Below, in pieces: positions 25,005 to 33,355 of a stretch of 33,779 nt of DNA (the first letter of the stretch is position 1; every line of letters begins with the position of its first letter). Source of the DNA: an uncultured Pelagibacteraceae bacterium (GTDB lineage Bacteria > Pseudomonadota > Alphaproteobacteria > Pelagibacterales > Pelagibacteraceae); the NCBI GenBank assembly GCA_902568425.1, contig CACFQM010000010.1, positions 1 to 33,779 on the forward strand, written 5' to 3'. A program made the position numbers and the translations under genes. The notes under the pieces were generated by a model that did no database searches, was not told the DNA's origin, and saw only the letters and a list, made by a program, of their open reading frames with translations.

Positions 25005-25678
25005 ACTTTTCCAAAATTTCTTGTTACATTTTTAAAATGATTCAATATCTTAATAAAATCATTTACTTTAAAGTCAGGCCATAATTTATTAATAAAGTAT
25101 ATTTCAGAATAAGACAATTGCCATAGTAAAAAATTACTCAATCTTTTCTTACCACCAGTTCTTATTAAAAGATCTGGATCAGGGATGCCTTTTGTGTATA
25201 AATTTTTTTCAAAATCTTTAATCGTGAATTTAGTTTTGTTTTTTTTTATGTTTTTGAAGGCATTTATAATTTCATTTTTTGATCCATAATTTATTGCCAA
25301 GTTTACTCTTATATTATTACACTTTTTTGTTATTTTTTTACTATTAATTAAACATTTCTTAATTTTTTTTGGAAGTGTATTTATATTACCTAGAATATCA
25401 AGTTTAACACCGTTTTTCTTTAAATTGATAATTTCTTTGTTAAAATAATTTTCAATCAATTTAAAAAGAAATTTTATTTCTTTTTTCGGTCTTTTCCAAT
25501 TTTCTGTAGAAAAAGTATAAAAAGTTAATATGGGTATCTTCTTTTTTATGGAGTATTTTACAATTTTTTGAATTACCTCTACTCCTTTTATATGTCCATA
25601 ATTTCTTGATTTACCCCTTTTTCTCCCCCATCTACCATTTCCATCCATGATAATGGCAATATGGTTTACTCTGTTCAT
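25001..25678 (-). CDS. uppS: Undecaprenyl diphosphate synthase (cis-prenyltransferase)
   Basis: UppS elongates farnesyl diphosphate with isopentenyl units to the C55 lipid carrier used for peptidoglycan and O-antigen. The 225 residues contain HIAIIMDGNGRWGRKRG with the catalytic Asp, GHIKGVEVIQKIV, LTFYTFSTENWKRPKKEI and, near the C-terminus, DLLIRTGGKKRLSNFLLWQ followed by SEIYFINKLWPDF. The usual RTGGE is RTGGK here, a charge change in a conserved motif, while the later metal-binding Glu in SEIYF is kept. It is four bases into frr and overlaps cdsA by four. Confidence 0.95.
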   Translation of the reverse strand: MNRVNHIAIIMDGNGRWGRKRGKSRNYGHIKGVEVIQKIVKYSIKKKIPILTFYTFSTENWKRPKKEIKFLFKLIENYFNKEIINLKKNGVKLDILGNINTLPKKIKKCLINSKKITKKCNNIRVNLAINYGSKNEIINAFKNIKKNKTKFTIKDFEKNLYTKGIPDPDLLIRTGGKKRLSNFLLWQLSYSEIYFINKLWPDFKVNDFIKILNHFKNVTRNFGKV

Positions 25679-26232
25679 AAAGTTAGAATTTCTTTTTCCT
25701 TTTCAGTTGAAATCTTATCAATTTTTTTAATATTTTCGTCTGTATTTTTTTGTATTTGGACTTCATAGTCTTTACTCTCGTCTTCACTTATTTTTTTTTC
25801 TTTAAGAAGTTTTTTTATATTGTCGTTACTTTCTCTTCTAATATTTCTAATAGAAACTTTTCCCTTTTCGACTAGGTTTTTTAAAACCTTTGTGAGCTCT
25901 TTTCTTCTTTCTTCTGTTAGCTGAGGTATGTGAATTCTCAGGGTTTGACCATCAATTTGCGGATTAATTCCTAAATTTGATTTCTGTATTTCAGCATCAA
26001 CCGCTTTAATATTATTTTTATCCCAAACCTGAATTGAAATAGTCCTTGGTTCAGGCACTGTAATAGTTGCAATTTGATTAATCGGCATTTTTTGTCCATA
26101 AACATCAATTCTTATTAAATCTAACATTGAAGGGTTTGCTCGACCCGTTCTCAATGTGCTTAGATCTTTTTGAAATGAAGCTATTGATTTATTCATTTTT
26201 TGTTGTAATTCTTTCAAGTCAAAATTTTCCAT
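25675..26232 (-). CDS. frr: Ribosome recycling factor
   Basis: RRF splits post-termination ribosomes together with EF-G. The 185 residues match the family length. Motifs include LSTLRTGRANPSMLD (tip of the long-helix domain), YGQKMPINQIATITVPEPRT, LGINPQIDGQTLRIHIPQLT with EERRKEL, and RNIRRESNDNIKKLLKEKKI with SEDESKDYE. It lies two bases after tsf and overlaps uppS by four bases. pyrH, usually between tsf and frr, is missing here. Confidence 0.97.
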   Translation of the reverse strand: MENFDLKELQQKMNKSIASFQKDLSTLRTGRANPSMLDLIRIDVYGQKMPINQIATITVPEPRTISIQVWDKNNIKAVDAEIQKSNLGINPQIDGQTLRIHIPQLTEERRKELTKVLKNLVEKGKVSIRNIRRESNDNIKKLLKEKKISEDESKDYEVQIQKNTDENIKKIDKISTEKEKEILTL

Positions 26233-26234
26233 AT

Positions 26235-27101
26235 TTAATCTATGCCCTCTCCTACTTTAAATCTTGCAAAATCTAGTACTTTAATTTCTTCTCCATTAGA
26301 ATATTCTTTTACAACTTGATTAACCTTCTTTTTAGTATCCATTATCCATACTTGATTGAGTAATGTATTATCTGAAATAAATTTTTTAATTTTTCCTGAA
26401 GAAATTTTTTCAATCATCTCTGTTGTTTTTCCACTGTTTTTAAGTTCTTCTTTTATTATTTCTAATTCTTTATCTAAAAGGACTTTGTTGATACCGCTTT
26501 CATCAATAGCTAAGGGAGATTGTGCAGCTATATGCATTGCTAGTTTTGAGCCTAAATCCTTCAAATCTTTTTTTGAATTTTTGCTAAGTTGAACAATAGA
26601 TACGACTTTTCCTACATTTTTTTCTAATGAATTATGAACGTAAGAAAAATTAAGTCCATTATTTTCAAAAAACTTAGCTCTTCGTAATGTAATTTTTTCT
26701 CCCATTTTTGATATAAGTGCAATTAAATTTTCGTCTACGGTCTTCTGATTTTTCATTTTACTAGATTTTAAGTTTTGAATATTTGATTTGTTTATAAAAT
26801 TAAGTTCTGATATTTCTTTACAAAAATTTTTAAAGTCATTATTTTTAGCAACAAAATCAGTTTCACTGTTTATTTCAATAATAGACATGGAATTATCTTT
26901 CTCGTAAATTAAAGCTAAACCATCTGCCGCAACTCTACCCATCTTTTTTGAAGCTTTAGCAATTCCTTTTTTTCTTAAATATTCAATAGATTTTTCAATA
27001 TCACCATTATTTTCGTCTATTGCAATTTTACAATCTTTGAAACCTACACCGGTGATCTCTCTCAACTTTTTAATATTTTCTAAGTTCGGTTTATCAGACA
27101 T
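26235..27101 (-). CDS. tsf: Translation elongation factor Ts
   Basis: EF-Ts exchanges GDP for GTP on EF-Tu. The 288 residues begin with the UBA-like domain (IKKLREITGVGFKDCKIAID), followed by EKSIEYLRKKGIAKASKK and the TDFVAKNNDFKNF motif that contacts the EF-Tu nucleotide pocket. AMHIAAQSPLAI, with the conserved dimerisation-domain pattern, and a C-terminal ARFKVGEG complete it. It follows rpsB by 17 bases; no Shine-Dalgarno sequence is visible in that spacer. rpsB-tsf linkage is nearly universal in bacteria. Confidence 0.97.
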   Translation of the reverse strand: MSDKPNLENIKKLREITGVGFKDCKIAIDENNGDIEKSIEYLRKKGIAKASKKMGRVAADGLALIYEKDNSMSIIEINSETDFVAKNNDFKNFCKEISELNFINKSNIQNLKSSKMKNQKTVDENLIALISKMGEKITLRRAKFFENNGLNFSYVHNSLEKNVGKVVSIVQLSKNSKKDLKDLGSKLAMHIAAQSPLAIDESGINKVLLDKELEIIKEELKNSGKTTEMIEKISSGKIKKFISDNTLLNQVWIMDTKKKVNQVVKEYSNGEEIKVLDFARFKVGEGID

Positions 27102-27118
27102 TATGATTTAATTTGCGA

Positions 27119-27922
27119 TTAGTTCTTTTTTTTTAAATCTTTATTTTCAACTTTTTTTTCTACGATTGTTGGTTTGCCATTTGGGACATCATTTTTATCC
27201 TTCAAAATTTTAGTTTCGGCAGTTTTTTTAGATATATACTTTTTTGCGTCTACAATTGTATCTTTCAGAATTTCACAGTATAAATTTATTGATCTTCTAG
27301 CATCATCGTTACCTGGTATTGGATGATTTATACCAGTAGGATCAGAATTAGAGTCCAAAATTGCCACTATGGGAATATTTAATTTTATAGCTTCTTTAAC
27401 AGCTATCGACTCAATATTTGTATCAATAATAAAAAGCATATTAGGAACTACTTTCATGTCTGCAATTCCACCTAATGATCTTTTTAATTTATCCTTTTCA
27501 GTAGTAAGTTTTAAAATTTCTTTTTTTGTAAATCCAATATCATCGTCTTGGGATAAATCTTTTTCTAATTTTTTTAATCTTCTAATTGAATTCTGTATGG
27601 TTTTCCAATTTGTAAGCATACCCCCAAGCCATCTATGATTTACATAAAATTGTTCTGTTTCGTTAGCCAGTTTTAAAACACTTTCCGATGCTTGTTTTTT
27701 AGTTGAAACAATAAGAATCTTTCCACCGCTTGATATACACTTGTGTACTTCTTGCATGGCCTCTTTTATTAAATTTACAGTTTTTGTGAGATCAATTATG
27801 TGAATTGAATTTTTTTCACCAAAAATAAACTTATTCATTTTTGGATTCCACCTAAGTGTTTTGTGTCCCAAGTGAACACCGGCTTCTAATAATTGTTTAA
27901 TTGTTACTTCTGGTATATTCAT
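27119..27922 (-). CDS. rpsB: 30S ribosomal protein S2
   Basis: S2 is a late-binding small-subunit protein. The 267 residues open IKQLLEAGVHLGHKTLRWNP, then FIFGEKNSIHIIDLTKTV, and contain VNHRWLGGMLTNWKT, PIVAILDSNSDPTGINHPIPGNDDA and RRSINLY, all hallmarks. A Lys-rich, low-complexity tail of about 35 residues (from about 232) extends beyond the core, as in several alphaproteobacteria. Upstream lies a GC-rich structured leader. The GGAGGA that might serve as Shine-Dalgarno is 14 bases from the ATG, farther than normal, which may relate to leader-based autoregulation by S2. Confidence 0.97.
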   Translation of the reverse strand: MNIPEVTIKQLLEAGVHLGHKTLRWNPKMNKFIFGEKNSIHIIDLTKTVNLIKEAMQEVHKCISSGGKILIVSTKKQASESVLKLANETEQFYVNHRWLGGMLTNWKTIQNSIRRLKKLEKDLSQDDDIGFTKKEILKLTTEKDKLKRSLGGIADMKVVPNMLFIIDTNIESIAVKEAIKLNIPIVAILDSNSDPTGINHPIPGNDDARRSINLYCEILKDTIVDAKKYISKKTAETKILKDKNDVPNGKPTIVEKKVENKDLKKKN

Positions 27923-27990
27923 AATTTTCCGGTTAATCCTCCACAGCTTTCCTTTCGGACCGGCGGGCTTTAACCCTTTGCTGTGTGCGT
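27923..27990 (-). promoter_or_regulatory. Structured rpsB leader, candidate S2 autoregulatory element with pseudoknot
   Basis: In RNA sense, CACAGC (27985-27980) can pair with GCUGUG (27947-27942). GGUUAA (27975-27970), inside that loop, can pair with UUAACC (27936-27931) downstream, forming a pseudoknot. A small hairpin UCC-GAAA-GGA (27959-27950) with a GNRA tetraloop lies between. The GGAGGA Shine-Dalgarno candidate (27942-27937) sits exactly at the junction of the two helices. The segment is far richer in G and C than its surroundings. A likely cis-regulatory RNA preceding the S2 gene was reported from intergenic screens of Candidatus Pelagibacter ubique; this is probably that element, though I cannot compare it to a model here. 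Confidence 0.78.
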
Positions 27991-28012
27991 AATTATGAAA
28001 TTTTTAATGTTT

Positions 28013-28020
28013 ATTTTATA
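28013..28020 (-). promoter_or_regulatory. Possible -10 element for rpsB
   Basis: TATAAAAT (minus strand) lies just past the dnaE stop, 28 bases before the first helix of the rpsB leader. No good -35 hexamer is found at 16-18 bases upstream, so this is only a candidate. Confidence 0.25.
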
Positions 28021-28033
28021 GAAAATCAAGAGC

Positions 28034-31000
28034 TTAAAAACTTATTTTTTCAATGTATTCTTTATCTTTAATGTGATTAAAAGTACCAGCATTGAACTTT
28101 CTTAAATTTTTTAGTTCAAATGTGTAAATTTTTGAGGTTTCCTTAATTTTGATCTGAATTTTCGTATCGCCGTCTTCTCTAAGTAATTTCTGAAGTTCAT
28201 CTAATTTGGATTGATTTTTAATTTCAATCGTTACTTTATCATATTTTTTATTTGTAAAATCATTAAGGCTTACTAGTTTTCTTATGTTTATCCGCTTCGA
28301 AAAAGAGTCAGCACCAGCATTATCTTTTTGTAGTGTTAAAATAAATGAATTAGCAGTTTTAAGATTTTCTCTATTAGATACTAAGAGATCAGAAAACAAA
28401 AATAACTCAAACTCACTTTTTAAATCACTGAATTTAACTATTGCAAAAGGTGTTCCTTTAGAGCTTTTTTTCTCTTGAATAGACATTATTGTTCCTGCTA
28501 CAAGTGCTGAGCTTTCTTTTCCACCCACAAATTTGTTGAAACTAATCACATTCATTTTTTCAAAATAATCTCTATAAGCATTCAAGGGATGATCTGACAT
28601 ATAAAATCCAATTGATTGAAACTCATTCATAAGCATTTCATTGTTAGTCCATTTTTTAGTTTTGCTTGCTTTAAAAAACAAATCATTTTCGCTACTACTA
28701 TCTTCGAACAGATTATTTTGTTTACTTTGTTTTTCATCCCACAAGCTTTTATTTAATTGGATTATACTTGGTATTAAATTTAACAAGTTGCCTCTATTAC
28801 TTTCTAAATCATCAAAAGCTCCTGCTTTTGTTAAACCTTCTAATTGAAGTTTATTAATATCTTTTGGGTTTGATCTTTTGATAAAATCATTAAGTGATTT
28901 AAATTTTCCATTTTTTTCCCTCTCTTTTACAAGATTAGAAACAGCTTCTCTACCAACACTTTTAATGCCTGATAAAGCATAATAAATTTTATTTTTTTCA
29001 GATTTAAAATCTGCAAAGCATAAATTTATATTTGGTCTAATAATTTTAATTTTTAGTCTTTTCAATTCCTCTACAAATTCTCTCAACTTGTCGGTATTTG
29101 ATAATTCTGTAGACATCGTTGCAGCAATAAAATCCTCCTTATAATAATACTTTAAGTAAGCAGTTTGGTAAGCGATTAAAGCATAGGCGGCTGCATGACT
29201 TTTATTAAAACCGTATTCAGCAAATGGCATTATTTTTTTGAAAATAAAAGAGGCTATATCTTTACTAATATTATTATTAATTGCACCTTTTATAAACTTT
29301 TCCTCCTGTTTTTCTAATTCTTTTCTCTTCTTCTTTCCCATAGCTTTTCTTAAAATATCAGCCTCAGCTGCCGTAAATCCCGCAAGAGTCTGTGCGATTT
29401 GCATAACTTGTTCTTGATAAATTATTATTCCATAAGTTGGTTTAAGGATATTTTCTAAACTTTTGTGGATGTAATCAGGTTTTTTTATTCCATTCTTACA
29501 ATCATTATAAATTGGAATGTTGTTCATTGGGCCAGGTCTATAAAGAGCTACGAGCGCAACAATATCTTCAAATTGATTTGGTTTCATTTGTTTTAAAGCT
29601 GATCTAACACCTGAGCTTTCAAGTTGAAACAAACCTGTTGTTTCGCCACTTGATAACATTTTATATATTCCTGTGTCATCAAGAGGTATTTTTGAAATAT
29701 CTATTTCATTATTTTTACTTCTTATAATTTCAATAGTTTTATTAATTACTGTAAGTGTATTAAGCCCCAAAATATCAAACTTGACTAATCCGGAATTTTC
29801 CGAAGAGTGCATATCAAATTGAGTTGAAGGTAATAATAAATTTGAGCTACTATCTTTATAAAGCGGAACTTTTTCTGATAATTTTTCATCTGCAATTACT
29901 ACACCAGCCGCATGTGTTGCTAAATTTCTATTTAATCCCTCTAACTTTAATGATAACTCAATTAATTTTTTAACCTTGGGGTTGCTTTTTTCCTCCTCAG
30001 CAATTCTTGGTTCTCTCGCGATTGACTCTTTTAATGTTAAGGGCCTAGAGGGATCAAAAGGTATCATCTTGCATAATTTATCCACGTGTCCATATGGTAA
30101 ACCTAATACTCTTCCAATATCTCTTAATGCCATCCTGGCTTTGAGTTTTCCAAATGTAATTATGTGTGCAACTCCACCTTTATATTTAGATTTTAAATAT
30201 TTAAAAACTAAGTCTCTTTTTTCTTCACAAAAATCTATATCAAAATCTGGCATAGATATTCTATCTGGATTTAAAAATCTTTCAAAAATAAGTCCAAATT
30301 CAATTGGGTCTAAATCAGTAATGTCTAAAGAATACGCTACTAGTGAACCGGCCCCAGATCCTCTACCAGGACCTACAGGAATATTATTTTTTTTGGCCCA
30401 TTTTATGTAATCAGAAACAATTAAGAAATATCCTGAGTAGTTCATTTTATTTATAATTTCAATTTCATGGTTTAATCTTTCATAATAGATTTTTTCAATC
30501 TGCGCTTTGTCATAAGTGTTCTTTTTCTTCAAAATGAAGTTTTCAAGCCTATTTTTTAGTCCAGTTTTTGACAGTGATAGAAGTTCGTCATTTTCGCTTA
30601 AATTACTTGAAATTTTTATAGAGGGTAAATTTGGTTGTAATTTTTTTAACTTATAAGAAAATCTGAATGGAAAATTATAATTATTTTCAATAGCTTCTGG
30701 GATATCCTTATAAAGATTTTCTAATTCATCTGAATTTTTCATGAAATGTTGATCACTAAATTTTTTTCTATTTTTTTCATCTACATAGGTTTTTTGACCT
30801 ATACATAGTAAAGCATCATGAGCCTCAAACATATCTTTACTTATATAAAAAATCTCTTGAGATGCTATTAAAGGAACTTTAAATTTTTTTGAGAGACTGA
30901 GAAGATTATTTTCTAAATTTTTTTCTCCAGGATCATTATGTCTTTGAATTTCAAAATAGAATCTATCGTTAAATGTTTTAATCATTTTTGAAATAAACTC

Positions 31001-31453
31001 TTGTACTTCTTTTGTGTTATTTTTTTTAATTAGATTGTTTAATAAAGAGTCTAATCCACCGCTAGTTACAATTATATCTTCTGAGTGTAAAAAAAGTTCA
31101 TCCAAATTACAATGTGGTGGTAAATTTTCGTTTACATCAAGATAACTTTTTGACGACAATTTTGTTAAATTACTAAAACCTTTTTTAGTTTGAGCAAAAA
31201 TTGGAATTTTGCCCATAACTTTATTAAAAATAAAATTAATTTGAGTACCAATGATTGGTTGGGTACCTGACTTGCTAATTTCTTCTGAAAATTCAAGAGC
31301 ACCACACAAATTCAAACTATCGCTTAAACCAATAGCATGTATTTTTTTCTCCTTACAATATTTTCCTAAATCTGTTATTTTGATTGCGCCTTCGCAAATT
31401 GAATATTGGGTATGTATTTTAAAATGCGTGAATTTTTTTTTTTCATTTTCCAT
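28034..31453 (-). CDS. dnaE: DNA polymerase III alpha subunit
   Basis: Replicative polymerase subunit, full length at 1139 residues. The N-terminal PHP domain opens FTHFKIHTQYSICEGAIKI. The catalytic palm shows GPGRGSGAGSLVAY and PDFDIDFCEEKRD (around 395-405) with two of the catalytic aspartates; THAAGVVIADEKL, YRPGPMNNIP, YGIIIYQEQVMQIA and FNKSHAAAYALIAY are all typical of DnaE1. QNNLF near residue 911 fits the internal clamp-binding motif, and an OB-fold (ALVAGTIMSIQEKKSSKGTP) lies near the C-terminus. It is not DnaE2, since no imuA/imuB neighbours are present. The start overlaps lolD by 11 bases. Confidence 0.97.
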   Translation of the reverse strand: MENEKKKFTHFKIHTQYSICEGAIKITDLGKYCKEKKIHAIGLSDSLNLCGALEFSEEISKSGTQPIIGTQINFIFNKVMGKIPIFAQTKKGFSNLTKLSSKSYLDVNENLPPHCNLDELFLHSEDIIVTSGGLDSLLNNLIKKNNTKEVQEFISKMIKTFNDRFYFEIQRHNDPGEKNLENNLLSLSKKFKVPLIASQEIFYISKDMFEAHDALLCIGQKTYVDEKNRKKFSDQHFMKNSDELENLYKDIPEAIENNYNFPFRFSYKLKKLQPNLPSIKISSNLSENDELLSLSKTGLKNRLENFILKKKNTYDKAQIEKIYYERLNHEIEIINKMNYSGYFLIVSDYIKWAKKNNIPVGPGRGSGAGSLVAYSLDITDLDPIEFGLIFERFLNPDRISMPDFDIDFCEEKRDLVFKYLKSKYKGGVAHIITFGKLKARMALRDIGRVLGLPYGHVDKLCKMIPFDPSRPLTLKESIAREPRIAEEEKSNPKVKKLIELSLKLEGLNRNLATHAAGVVIADEKLSEKVPLYKDSSSNLLLPSTQFDMHSSENSGLVKFDILGLNTLTVINKTIEIIRSKNNEIDISKIPLDDTGIYKMLSSGETTGLFQLESSGVRSALKQMKPNQFEDIVALVALYRPGPMNNIPIYNDCKNGIKKPDYIHKSLENILKPTYGIIIYQEQVMQIAQTLAGFTAAEADILRKAMGKKKRKELEKQEEKFIKGAINNNISKDIASFIFKKIMPFAEYGFNKSHAAAYALIAYQTAYLKYYYKEDFIAATMSTELSNTDKLREFVEELKRLKIKIIRPNINLCFADFKSEKNKIYYALSGIKSVGREAVSNLVKEREKNGKFKSLNDFIKRSNPKDINKLQLEGLTKAGAFDDLESNRGNLLNLIPSIIQLNKSLWDEKQSKQNNLFEDSSSENDLFFKASKTKKWTNNEMLMNEFQSIGFYMSDHPLNAYRDYFEKMNVISFNKFVGGKESSALVAGTIMSIQEKKSSKGTPFAIVKFSDLKSEFELFLFSDLLVSNRENLKTANSFILTLQKDNAGADSFSKRINIRKLVSLNDFTNKKYDKVTIEIKNQSKLDELQKLLREDGDTKIQIKIKETSKIYTFELKNLRKFNAGTFNHIKDKEYIEKISF

Positions 31454-32129
31454 TTGATGTTTCTATAATACCATCCCTTATGCTTAAAGTATAATCAGCT
31501 TTTTTTGCAATTTCTCTATTATGGGTTGCAATTAAAACTATTTTATTTTTTTGTTTTAATTTTAAAAAATAAGATAAAACTTCAGAAGAATTTTTATTAT
31601 CAAGATTACCGGTTGGTTCGTCTGCTAGAATAATTTTTGTATCTGAAATTAGCGACCTTGCTATTGCAACTCTTTGTTGTTCTCCTCCTGACAAATCAGA
31701 TGGAAAATGGTTAAGTCTGTGACCTAGATTAACTTTTTTTAAGTAACTTTCTGCTTCTTTAATTGAACTATTGTAATTTTTATTTCTTATTATCAGAGGC
31801 ATAGCAACATTTTCGACAGCGGTAAAATCCAAAAGTAAATTGTTGTTTTGGAAAATTATAGATATGTGATTTCTTATTAATTGGTTTCTTTTATTTTCTG
31901 TAATTTTTTGTGTTGTTTCACCTAATATAGTAATTTTTCCATCAGTGGGTTTATCTAATAAAGCAAGTAAATGAAGCAAAGTCGATTTTCCCGAACCCGA
32001 TGGGCCTACAAGTGCTATAATCTTTCCTGTTTCAAGATTAAGATTAAGATTGTTTAAAACCTTTACTACTACTTTATTGTTTACAAAATTTTTTGATAAT
32101 TTCTCAACCTTAATACAGTTTTTATTCAT
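31443..32129 (-). CDS. lolD: Lipoprotein-releasing ABC transporter ATPase LolD
   Basis: LolD powers extraction of outer-membrane lipoproteins from the inner membrane for transfer to LolA. The 228-residue ABC protein has Walker A at 42-50 (GPSGSGKST), the Q-loop in IIFQNNNLLLDF, the signature LSGGEQQRVAIARS (146-159), Walker B IILADEPTGNLD and the switch His in IATHNREIA. LDFTAVENVAMPL is the pattern of the LolD/MacB subfamily. It overlaps the permease gene by eight bases upstream and dnaE by 11 downstream, so it belongs to the proS-lolC-lolD-dnaE unit. Confidence 0.95.
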   Translation of the reverse strand: MNKNCIKVEKLSKNFVNNKVVVKVLNNLNLNLETGKIIALVGPSGSGKSTLLHLLALLDKPTDGKITILGETTQKITENKRNQLIRNHISIIFQNNNLLLDFTAVENVAMPLIIRNKNYNSSIKEAESYLKKVNLGHRLNHFPSDLSGGEQQRVAIARSLISDTKIILADEPTGNLDNKNSSEVLSYFLKLKQKNKIVLIATHNREIAKKADYTLSIRDGIIETSNGK

Positions 32130-33354
32130 ACTTTAATGCTTTTATTGGTTCAACTTTAGCCACTGCGAAAGATGGAAATATTGATGCTAAAGATGTAATT
32201 ATGATCGAAAATATTGATATTGACAAAATAGATCTTACGTTTATTTCACTTGGCATCTCGTCTAAAAAATAAACATCTTCGGGAAAAATTTGTAAATTAA
32301 ATACTGAAGATAAAAACTGTCGTATCTCCTCAATATAAATCGAAAATGTTACTCCTAATATGACTCCAGCAATAGTTGCTGTTAAACCAATAATGAATCC
32401 TGTTAAAAAAAATGATTTTATAATGGATTTTTTTGATAAACCTAATGCTTTTAAAATTGCTATCTCTTTAGTTTTATTTTTAATTAAAATTGTTAATCCA
32501 GAAATTATATTAAATGCTGCTACAATTATAATTAAAGTTAATATCAAAAACATTACATTTCTTTCAACTTTTAAAGCTGATAAAAAAGATTTATTTTGAT
32601 CAGACCAAGAATTTACAAATAAACCTGGGTTTATTTCTTGTATTTCATTTTTATATATATCGGCATTTAAGGGATCTTTAAGATATATATCTAAATTTAT
32701 GTCATCATTTGTTTTTTCAAAAAAAGATAAAGAGTCATTTAAATTAAAAAATATAATATTTTTATCATATTCATATAATCCACTACTAAACACTGAAATA
32801 ATTTTGTAACTAGATTGTTTCGGTACTATACCAAATAGTGAAGGTGATGAAGTAGAGGACATTAAGTTTATTTTATCCCCAACAACAACTCCAAGTTCTA
32901 TAGCAAGATGTTTTCCTATTATTATTTTACCGTTATTAAAATTCGAAATTTCTCCGTCAATTATATTTTTTTGAAACAAATCTAGTTCTTTAATTTGGTT
33001 TTTGTTTATTCCTCTAACTAAAACACCTTTGGCTGTGTTACTTGTAATTATTACACCTTCACCATTTACAGATTTAATTATTTTAGCTGTTTTGTACTTA
33101 TTTTTAATATCTAAATAAAAATTTTCAGTGATACTATTGCTATAAGGTTTTATTGTAATATGAGGATTAAAACCCAAAATTTTTTCAGTGAGTTCTGTCC
33201 TAAATCCATTCATAACAGACATAACAATTATTAAAGTTGCAACCCCCAGCATAATGCCAAGAAATGAGAAAATTGAAATTACTTTTAAAAAACCTTCTTT
33301 TTTTTTAGGTTTTAGATTTCTTGTAGTTATTAATTTTTCTGCTGTGGTAAACAA
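32122..33354 (-). CDS. lolC: Lipoprotein-releasing ABC transporter permease LolC/LolE family
   Basis: Inner-membrane permease partner of LolD. The 410 residues begin with a cytoplasmic stretch (LKPKKKEGFLKVISIFSFLG) and the first membrane helix containing GIMLGVATLIIVMSVMNGFR, the most conserved segment of the family. A large periplasmic domain follows (about 48-265), then three further helices near 267-290 (FLILTLIIIVAAFNIISGL), 312-340 and 376-398. ILKALGLSKKSIIKSFFLTG is the coupling loop to LolD. Only one permease gene is present here, so the complex may be a homodimer or a LolF-like arrangement; the C/E distinction is not secure. It ends eight bases inside lolD and follows proS by one base. 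Confidence 0.92.
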   Translation of the reverse strand: MFTTAEKLITTRNLKPKKKEGFLKVISIFSFLGIMLGVATLIIVMSVMNGFRTELTEKILGFNPHITIKPYSNSITENFYLDIKNKYKTAKIIKSVNGEGVIITSNTAKGVLVRGINKNQIKELDLFQKNIIDGEISNFNNGKIIIGKHLAIELGVVVGDKINLMSSTSSPSLFGIVPKQSSYKIISVFSSGLYEYDKNIIFFNLNDSLSFFEKTNDDINLDIYLKDPLNADIYKNEIQEINPGLFVNSWSDQNKSFLSALKVERNVMFLILTLIIIVAAFNIISGLTILIKNKTKEIAILKALGLSKKSIIKSFFLTGFIIGLTATIAGVILGVTFSIYIEEIRQFLSSVFNLQIFPEDVYFLDEMPSEINVRSILSISIFSIIITSLASIFPSFAVAKVEPIKALKYE

Positions 33355-33355
33355 T

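Noticed and set aside
27923-28000. GC-rich block before rpsB as a stand-alone RNA such as RNase P RNA, SRP RNA or tmRNA
   Set aside because: It is too short and lacks their conserved cores, and it runs straight into the rpsB start, so a cis-acting leader fits better.
29976-30410. Open frame of 144 codons on the plus strand inside dnaE
   Set aside because: It is antisense to the most conserved part of dnaE, has no family resemblance and no start signal; it reflects codon bias of the real gene.
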